DNA from: an uncultured Roseburia sp.
GTDB lineage: Bacteria > Bacillota > Clostridia > Lachnospirales > Lachnospiraceae
Assembly (NCBI GenBank): GCA_934358955.1
Contig: CAKRLC010000078.1
Location: forward strand, 1-12,656
DNA: 12,656 nucleotides
Reading direction: 5' to 3'
The notes under the pieces: generated by a model
Database searches by the model: none
What the model was told of the DNA's origin: nothing
The model's input: only the letters and a program-made list of their open reading frames with translations
Translations under genes and position numbers: made by a program
Shown: positions 6,677-12,656 of the stretch, one piece after another
Position numbering within the stretch: position 1 is the stretch's first letter
Layout of the letters: each line of letters begins with the position of its first letter

Positions 6677-6713
6677 AAGTTTTTCTATATTTTTTCACTA
6701 TTTTCATTGCTTG

Positions 6714-6726
6714 TATGTTAAAATAA
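6714..6726 (+). promoter_or_regulatory. Probable extended -10 element of the YitT gene promoter
   Basis: TATGTTAAAATAA contains TGT followed by TAAAAT (6719-6724). No good -35 exists at 17 bp; TTCACT at 6694-6699 is 19 bp away. The same 13 bp occur inverted in the opposite promoter. Confidence 0.5.
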
Positions 6727-6802
6727 GAAACTAGATGCCGTATGAAAACCATATGGAAAAAATACTCTATTTTACTAATTTTCTTTCAGGAGAGATTTTA
6801 AA

Positions 6803-7657
6803 ATGTCTAAAAAAATAAATTATTCTGACTTATTCAAAGAAACCATTATTCTGACGGTTGCGGTTGCGATCATTGCTGCTGCCGTTTTCTTTTTCCTTGT
6901 ACCAAGCCACACCTCTGTCAGCAGTATCTCCGGTCTTGGAATCGTTCTTTCAAACTTTATTCCTCTTCCGCTATCTTCGATCACAATGGTCTTAAACGTT
7001 TTACTTTTGATCATCGGCTTCCTTACCTGTGGAAAAGAATTTGGCATCAAAACTGTTTATACAAGTATTTTGCTTCCGCTGTTTCTTGGACTTTTTGAAT
7101 TCATTTTTCCTAACAACACTTCCATGACCGGCAGTCAGGAATTAGATGTACTTTGTTACATTTTGGTCGTTAGTATCGGTTTAAATATCTTATTTAACCG
7201 GAATGCTTCCTCCGGCGGCTTAGATATCGTTGCTAAAATCATGAACAAGTATCTGCATATGGAGCTTGGAAAAGCAATGTCCCTTTCCGGGATGTGCGTC
7301 GCATTGTCTGCTGCCCTTGTTTACGACAAAAAAACGGTCGTACTCAGTATTTTAGGTACTTATTTTAATGGGATTATTTTAGACCATTTTATTTTTAACC
7401 ATAACATCAAACGTCGCGTCTGCATTATCACCGAAAAAGAAGAAGAACTCCGCCAGTTTATTTTAAATGACCTTCACAGCGGTGCGACCATCTACGAATC
7501 GATCGGCGCTTACAATATGCAGAAACGAAACGAGATCATTACCATCGTAGATAAAACCGAATATCAGAAATTAATGAATTATATAAACCATGAAGATCCA
7601 CTCGCCTTCATCACGGTATATAATGTGTCGGATATGCGATACCAGCCAAAACGGTAA
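6803..7657 (+). CDS. YitT family membrane protein (DUF161 and DUF2179)
   Basis: This is an integral membrane protein of poorly known function. It has 284 residues. The N-terminal two thirds hold about five or six hydrophobic segments (near 13-33, 57-76, 84-103, 113-131, 157-174 and 178-197) with the family motif SSGGLDIVAK (136-145). The soluble C-terminal part (about 205-280) runs from KRRVCIITEKEEELRQFI through HSGATIYESIGAY and KRNEIITIVDKTEY to DPLAFITVYNV, the DUF2179 ferredoxin-like domain that normally ends YitT proteins. The length is usual. AGGAGAG (6788-6794) precedes the ATG by 8 nt. It is a single plus-strand gene, divergent from GNAT and convergent with the ATPase gene. No strong terminator of its own is visible; the hairpin at 7673-7697 lacks a T-run in this direction. 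A transport role is often supposed but not established. Confidence 0.9.
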   Translation: MSKKINYSDLFKETIILTVAVAIIAAAVFFFLVPSHTSVSSISGLGIVLSNFIPLPLSSITMVLNVLLLIIGFLTCGKEFGIKTVYTSILLPLFLGLFEFIFPNNTSMTGSQELDVLCYILVVSIGLNILFNRNASSGGLDIVAKIMNKYLHMELGKAMSLSGMCVALSAALVYDKKTVVLSILGTYFNGIILDHFIFNHNIKRRVCIITEKEEELRQFILNDLHSGATIYESIGAYNMQKRNEIITIVDKTEYQKLMNYINHEDPLAFITVYNVSDMRYQPKR

Positions 7658-7665
7658 CATTTACC

Positions 7666-7697
7666 AAAAAAAGAGTAGCGGTGAAACACTGCTACTC
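7666..7697 (-). terminator. Rho-independent terminator of the ATPase gene
   Basis: Positions 7687-7697 pair with 7673-7683 (11 bp including one G-T pair) around an AAA loop, and seven A residues (7666-7672) give U7 on the minus strand directly after the stem. The ATPase stop codon (7692-7694) is inside the stem. Confidence 0.88.
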
Positions 7698-9044
7698 TCC
7701 CAATCCTCCCAGATCAATTTTATAAATCATATGTTCCAGTTTTATATTTTCCAGAAACATGATCATATAAATTGGCATATAAATTCGTTTTCCTTCCAGT
7801 TCAATATTTCCTTCCGAAAAAATATAAGCTTCTTTGATCTGATAGTTTTCATCTTTCAGGACATTATTTAAAGCTGAATGCTTTTTATAGTCTTTCCCCG
7901 ATTTTATTTCCAACGGCACTGCTTTTCCGTCCAGCTCGATCACAAAATCAAGTTCTCCCTGTTGTTTACTGTTAAAATAATATTCCTTATGCCCTTTTGC
8001 AAGCAGCTCCTGCGCAACTACATTTTCAAAAAGAGCACCGTTATTAATTGATTTTTCTTTATTCAGGATTGCAATCTTTACTGCATTCGAATAACAGCTT
8101 GTGAGGAGACCAACATCCGAAAAAAACAACTTAAATAAATTTCGGTTTTCGCTGATCACAAGTGGAATTTTCGGCTCGCTCACATTGTATACAGGAATTG
8201 CAACACCCGCATCTTTCAACCATAGGAAATCATTTTTCAGGCGATCATAACTGACACCTTTCTCTATAATGTTTAGCTGAAAACGCTTATTCTTCTGATC
8301 CAGCTGCCCCGGCATCGCATCATAAATTTCCTGCAGCTTCAATTTATAATTTGTCTCATATTTTGAAAAATCTGCTTTGTATAAGCGGATTATTTTTTCG
8401 TGGACTTTTGCCACTTTTGCCAGATCATTTGTTTCCACATAAACAGCTACAGCTTCCGGCATTCCGCCAACAATGAGATACAGATAAAATAAATCCAGCA
8501 TTTTCGAATGAATAAACTCATCCACCGGACTTCGGCTTTTAAAATGTTCTTCCAGCATAAGGATCACATCATTTTTTACCCCGGCTGCCCTGGCAAATTC
8601 TTTAAAATCCAATGGATACATATCGCAGACCTCAAGATACCCGACCGGAGCCGATCTTAAATCATTTAATTCCACCCCCAACAGGGAACCACTCATAATA
8701 TACCGAAAAGTCCCATCCTCGACCAGGAATTTTATTCTTGTAACGATATCTTTAAATTCCTGGATCTCATCCAAAAATATAATCGTTTTTCCCTGCTCCA
8801 GAGGCTCTTTTGTAACAACACTTAAACGCATCTGCAATTCCTTTGCATCCTTCGCTCCGGCAAACAGGCTTACCAGCTCTGGCTCTTCTATAAAATTCAG
8901 TTCTACATACGGATAACCACTTTCTTTCAGACACTGCCGTATCAGATACGTTTTTCCAGTCTGTCTTGCCCCAGTCAGCAAAAATGCATCTTTTCCATGT
9001 AAAATCCATTCATTTATGGTTGCTTTTGCTTTTCTTTCAATCAT
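7692..9044 (-). CDS. ATP-binding protein, AAA_14 and DUF4143 domains
   Basis: This is a P-loop ATPase of a large family, abundant in gut bacteria, whose cellular role is not established. With the ATG at 9044 it has 450 residues: an N-terminal AAA domain (about 15-170) with Walker A GARQTGKT (25-32), Walker B TIIFLDEIQE (87-96) and a sensor-1-like MSGS (117-120), then a helical DUF4143 region. Near the C-terminus are GELDFVIE (363-370) and PLEIKSGK (377-384). Their D366, E379 and K381 are spaced like a PD-(D/E)XK nuclease core, a resemblance that recurs in this family and is of uncertain activity. A GTG at 9053 would add three residues, but AAAGGTG there reads as the ribosome binding site for the ATG 6 nt downstream. 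It is monocistronic, with its own terminator and a promoter inside a repeat array. Confidence 0.88.
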   Translation of the reverse strand: MIERKAKATINEWILHGKDAFLLTGARQTGKTYLIRQCLKESGYPYVELNFIEEPELVSLFAGAKDAKELQMRLSVVTKEPLEQGKTIIFLDEIQEFKDIVTRIKFLVEDGTFRYIMSGSLLGVELNDLRSAPVGYLEVCDMYPLDFKEFARAAGVKNDVILMLEEHFKSRSPVDEFIHSKMLDLFYLYLIVGGMPEAVAVYVETNDLAKVAKVHEKIIRLYKADFSKYETNYKLKLQEIYDAMPGQLDQKNKRFQLNIIEKGVSYDRLKNDFLWLKDAGVAIPVYNVSEPKIPLVISENRNLFKLFFSDVGLLTSCYSNAVKIAILNKEKSINNGALFENVVAQELLAKGHKEYYFNSKQQGELDFVIELDGKAVPLEIKSGKDYKKHSALNNVLKDENYQIKEAYIFSEGNIELEGKRIYMPIYMIMFLENIKLEHMIYKIDLGGLGE

Positions 9045-9050
9045 AATTTT

Positions 9051-9057
9051 CACCTTT
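9051..9057 (-). promoter_or_regulatory. Ribosome binding site that fixes the ATPase start
   Basis: AAAGGTG, 6 nt before the ATG at 9044. The GTG within it is the alternative start three codons upstream, which would have no ribosome binding site. Confidence 0.65.
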
Positions 9058-9073
9058 ATTTATCAGTTTTAAT

Positions 9074-9180
9074 TTTTCCAACCTGTTTTTTGTCTATTTT
9101 GCAACTTTTCCAACCCAATTATACCTATTTTTTACAACTTTTCCAACCTGTTTTTTTGTCTATTTTGCAACTTTTCCAAC
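9074..9180 (-). repeat. 33-bp-period repeat array around the ATPase promoter
   Basis: On the plus strand, CAACTTTTCCAAC occurs exactly at 9102-9114, 9135-9147 and 9168-9180, each 33 bp apart. A fourth, half-conserved copy (TTTTCCAAC, 9074-9082) lies 32 bp further. Two of the three inter-copy segments are near identical (CTG, T6 or T7, GTCTATTTTG); the middle one differs and carries the -10 box. Each unit is itself a direct repeat of CAAC around TTTTC. Confidence 0.85.
9118..9146 (-). promoter_or_regulatory. Promoter of the DUF4143 ATPase gene
   Basis: On the minus strand, TTGGAA (9141-9146), which is part of the second repeat copy, then a 17-bp spacer and a perfect TATAAT (9118-9123). The start point would be near 9111, inside the third copy, with a leader of about 67 nt. 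Repeat copies at the -35 and at the start point suggest that a bound protein would block the polymerase. Confidence 0.75.
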
Positions 9181-9297
9181 TTTTTATTACTTTTCACACG
9201 AGCTCGGTAAATAGCAAATTTAACTTCCGTTTTGTAAAAGTAACTTCTGCTTGAATTATTTTTGCTTCGCAAAAGAAGTCTGCTCACCTGCCTCTCA
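9181..9297. other. AT-rich divergent spacer with a small hairpin
   Basis: This is the middle of the gap between the ATPase and alcohol dehydrogenase genes (9045-9368). It holds a small palindrome, TTTTGC-TTC-GCAAAA (9260-9274), and two TAACTTC words 20-21 bp apart (near 9221 and 9241). No gene is visible. Confidence 0.4.
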
Positions 9298-9326
9298 TTG
9301 TATTACATTCCAAAATGTGCTATTCT
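9298..9326 (+). promoter_or_regulatory. Promoter of the alcohol dehydrogenase gene
   Basis: TTGTAT (9298-9303), 17 bp, then TATTCT (9321-9326), preceded by TGC (extended -10). A 5-bp dyad, ACATT-CCAA-AATGT, lies in the spacer (9305-9318) and could be a regulator site. Confidence 0.65.
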
Positions 9327-9354
9327 GTTAAAAAGTATTTTTTCAAATTCTTAC

Positions 9355-9362
9355 AAAGGAGA
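9355..9362 (+). promoter_or_regulatory. Ribosome binding site that fixes the alcohol dehydrogenase start
   Basis: AAAGGAGA ends 6 nt before the ATG at 9369. The in-frame ATG at 9315 lies inside the promoter spacer and has no ribosome binding site. Confidence 0.85.
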
Positions 9363-9368
9363 TTTATC

Positions 9369-10550
9369 ATGAATAATTTTATCTATGAGACCCCAACCAA
9401 AGTCTACTTTGGGAAGGATGAAGAATTAAAAATCGGAAAGCTGGTTGCTGCCTATCATCCAAAAAAGGTATTGATTCATTTTGGTGGTGGCTCTGCCAGA
9501 AAAAGTGGACTGCTTGACCGTGTAGAAGCAAGCCTCTCCGCTGAAAATATTGCTTATGTGGAACTTGGCGGCGTAGTTGCCAATCCAGAACTTTCTCTCG
9601 TTCGCAAGGGCATCGCTCTTTGCCAGGAAGAGGGTGTGGACTTTATCCTCGCTGTCGGCGGTGGTTCTGTTATGGATTCCTCCAAAGATATCGCAAATGG
9701 TGTCGCTAACCCGGAGATCGATGTCTGGGATTTCTCCCTCGGAAAATGTGTTCCTGAGAAAACCCTGCCAAAAGCAGCCATCTTAACGCTTGCTGCTGCA
9801 GGTTCTGAAATGAGCAATTCCTGCGTCATCACTAATTCTGAGACCGGTGAAAAACGAGGCTACGGCTGTAGCTGCAACCGCATGAATTTTGCGATTGAAA
9901 ATCCGGAACTGACTTACACTGTCAGCCCTTATCAGACTGCCTGCGGTGCCGTTGACATTGCCATGCATACCATCGAGCGTTACTTCTGTCTCGGTGAGGA
10001 TACTTATCTGACCGACGCAATTGCAGAGTCTGTGATCAGAAGCACCATGAAAGCCGGCGTTGATTGCCTGAAAAATCCTACTGACTATAATGCGCGTGCA
10101 AATATGATGTGGGCATCTTCCCTCGCACACAATGGACTGACCCAGTGTGGCAGAGACTTTGTCATGACCGTTCATCAGTTTGAGCATGAAGTATCCGGTA
10201 TGTACCCGGAAGTTGCACACGGAGCCGGACTTGCAGCACTCTGGTGCAGCTGGGCAAGATATGTCTATCCTTCCAATATCAGCAGATGGCTTCAGTATGC
10301 CTCCCATGTCTGGAACTTAGACATTGACTTTGAACATCCGGAGCTGACCATTGAAAAAGCGATCGACATGCAGGAACAGTACTATGCATCCATCGGCATG
10401 CCGACCAACTTAAAAATGCTGGATGTATCAAAGGATTCCCTGGAAGCACTCGCACTTGGATGCTCCAGAAATAAAACAAGAACATTAGGTGGTTACAAAC
10501 CTCTTGCTTACGAAGACATGCTTGCCATCTATGAAATGGCTTACGAATAA
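9369..10550 (+). CDS. Iron-containing alcohol dehydrogenase (YqhD/butanol dehydrogenase type)
   Basis: This cytoplasmic oxidoreductase of the group III metal-dependent alcohol dehydrogenases probably reduces aldehydes to alcohols, disposing of fermentation electrons or detoxifying aldehydes. It has 393 residues. The N-terminal nucleotide domain has HFGGGSARKSGLLDRV (37-52) and VGGGSVMDSSK (96-106). The C-terminal metal domain has D196 and H200 in CGAVDIAMHTIERY, H269 in VHQFEHE and H284 in EVAHGAGLA, the four expected metal ligands, nearly collinear with YqhD. The GGGS around residue 40 is the form seen in NADPH-preferring YqhD, so NADPH use is inferred. The frame is open back to 9315, but the ATG at 9369 has AAAGGAGA 6 nt upstream. 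It is monocistronic, with a promoter at 9298-9326 and a terminator at 10556-10609, convergent with the ATP synthase operon. The substrate is not predictable. Confidence 0.93.
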   Translation: MNNFIYETPTKVYFGKDEELKIGKLVAAYHPKKVLIHFGGGSARKSGLLDRVEASLSAENIAYVELGGVVANPELSLVRKGIALCQEEGVDFILAVGGGSVMDSSKDIANGVANPEIDVWDFSLGKCVPEKTLPKAAILTLAAAGSEMSNSCVITNSETGEKRGYGCSCNRMNFAIENPELTYTVSPYQTACGAVDIAMHTIERYFCLGEDTYLTDAIAESVIRSTMKAGVDCLKNPTDYNARANMMWASSLAHNGLTQCGRDFVMTVHQFEHEVSGMYPEVAHGAGLAALWCSWARYVYPSNISRWLQYASHVWNLDIDFEHPELTIEKAIDMQEQYYASIGMPTNLKMLDVSKDSLEALALGCSRNKTRTLGGYKPLAYEDMLAIYEMAYE

Positions 10551-10555
10551 AAAAG

Positions 10556-10609
10556 AAACGCCAGAACCGGCAACGTAAATATTGTCGGTTCTGACGTTTT
10601 TCTTTTTTA
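10556..10609. terminator. Bidirectional terminator between the alcohol dehydrogenase gene and atpC
   Basis: AAACG (10556-10560) pairs with CGTTT (10595-10599), CAGAACCG (10562-10569) with CGGTTCTG (10586-10593) and CAA with TTG, with one C-A mismatch, one G-T pair and an 8-nt loop. The plus strand continues TTTTTCTTTTTT. The minus strand continues CGTTTCTTTTTT. It ends both the alcohol dehydrogenase gene and the ATP synthase operon. The atpC stop codon (10607-10609) lies in the plus-strand T-run. Confidence 0.9.
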
Positions 10610-11017
10610 TTTTGCAATATCCAGTCGAACCAATGCTTTGCGAAGCGCAAACTCTGCACGCTTTACATCAATCGCCTCAGTTCTGTGAGCAAGACGCTCT
10701 TCCGCACGCTTCATAGCCGCTTCTGCACGTCCCTTATCAATCTCATCCGGCCACTCTGCAATCTCTGCAAGAAGGGTTACTTTATCTGGCAGAATCTCTG
10801 CAAAACCGGAATGAACTGCTGCCACAACATCATCTTCCCCTGCTTTGTGGATTTTCACAACGCCCGGTGCAAGAACGGTTGTTAATGGAATATGGTTTTT
10901 ATATACACCAAGATCCCCTGCAGCACTCGTAAATTCGATCATATCTCCTTCGCCTCTGTAAAAGACACGATCCGGAGTTATAATCTCTACGGTAAAAAGT
11001 TTATTTTCCTCTGCCAT
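10607..11017 (-). CDS. atpC: F-type ATP synthase epsilon subunit
   Basis: This is part of the central stalk of the F1 sector; it links rotation of the c-ring to catalysis and can inhibit ATP hydrolysis. It has 136 residues, a full-length epsilon. The N-terminal beta-sandwich (about 5-88) has FTVEIITPDRVFYRGEGDMI (8-27), the typical GDLGVYKNHIPLTTVLAPG (34-52) and HSGFAEILPDKVTLLAEIAE (69-88). The helical hairpin (about 92-136) is rich in Arg, Glu and Ala. GGAGG lies 6 nt before the ATG and the atpD stop is 14 bp upstream, so translation is probably coupled. It is the last gene of the operon, as is usual, ending at the terminator at 10556-10609. Confidence 0.96.
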   Translation of the reverse strand: MAEENKLFTVEIITPDRVFYRGEGDMIEFTSAAGDLGVYKNHIPLTTVLAPGVVKIHKAGEDDVVAAVHSGFAEILPDKVTLLAEIAEWPDEIDKGRAEAAMKRAEERLAHRTEAIDVKRAEFALRKALVRLDIAK

Positions 11018-11031
11018 AATAATCCTCCATT

Positions 11032-12477
<1,446 letters not shown>

Positions 12478-12492
12478 TCACAACCTGCTTAT

Positions 12493-12656
<164 letters not shown>

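Noticed and set aside
6626..6752. 42-residue N-terminal extension of the GNAT protein
   Set aside because: It contains the promoter and ribosome binding site of the shorter gene and reads as non-coding AT-rich DNA.
6739..6757. Small stem CCGTATG-AAAAC-CATATGG before the YitT gene
   Set aside because: It is only 7 bp with a G-T pair, has no U-run and no second structure; it is compatible with chance in AT-rich DNA.
9074..9180. Regular 33-bp spacing suggesting a CRISPR array
   Set aside because: The repeats are only 13 bp, the between-repeat segments are nearly identical rather than unique, there are three or four units, and a promoter occupies one of them. No cas gene is nearby.
9260..9274. 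TTTTGC-TTC-GCAAAA hairpin as a terminator
   Set aside because: It is a six-bp AT-rich stem in a divergent spacer where no transcript needs to end.
9783..10307. 174-codon open frame on the minus strand
   Set aside because: It is antisense to the alcohol dehydrogenase gene, with no ribosome binding site and no recognisable domain.

Overview
The window looks like chromosomal DNA of a low-to-middle GC gut Firmicute, most likely a member of Lachnospiraceae (Roseburia/Agathobacter-like). This rests on gene content and style: strong AGGAGG-type ribosome binding sites, sigma-A promoters with extended -10 elements, a fruR-fruK-fruA fructose PTS operon, DUF2500 and YitT membrane proteins, a YqhD/Bdh-type iron alcohol dehydrogenase, and the F1 ATP synthase genes. 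The genus is inferred, not proven.

Layout, left to right. (1) 1-587, minus strand: the N-terminal 195 codons of a GH3 beta-glucosidase, cut by the window edge. (2) 856-4561, minus strand: a fructose operon, transcribed fruR, fruK, fruA from a consensus promoter at 4617-4645 and ending at a hairpin at 704-751. FruA (EIIABC) imports fructose as fructose-1-phosphate, FruK makes fructose-1,6-bisphosphate, and FruR is the probable DeoR-type repressor. (3) 4713-5372, plus strand: a promoter with a dyad in its spacer, a 163-bp imperfect palindrome (4776-4938) and a small DUF2500 membrane protein gene. (4) 5453-6626, minus strand: a two-gene unit, GNAT acetyltransferase then histidine phosphatase. 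It ends in a 20-bp perfect bidirectional terminator whose arm also encodes the phosphatase C-terminus. (5) 6803-7657, plus strand: a YitT-family membrane protein, divergent from the GNAT gene; the two putative -10 regions form a 13-bp inverted repeat. (6) 7692-9044, minus strand: an AAA_14/DUF4143 ATPase whose promoter is embedded in a 33-bp-period repeat array. (7) 9369-10550, plus strand: an iron-containing alcohol dehydrogenase. (8) 10607-12656, minus strand: the end of the ATP synthase operon, atpG (partial), atpD, atpC.

Most of the window is ordinary core and catabolic content. The parts not explained by gene calls are intergenic. The main ones are the long palindrome at 4776-4938 (a MITE-like element or structured leader, with competing internal pairings) and the CAACTTTTCCAAC repeat array that supplies the -35 box of the DUF4143 ATPase promoter. 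Smaller points are direct repeats upstream of fruR, the inverted pair of -10 elements between the GNAT and YitT genes, terminators that overlap coding ends, and a possible coding remnant before the GH3 gene. No CRISPR array, phage, tRNA, rRNA or complete transposase is visible.
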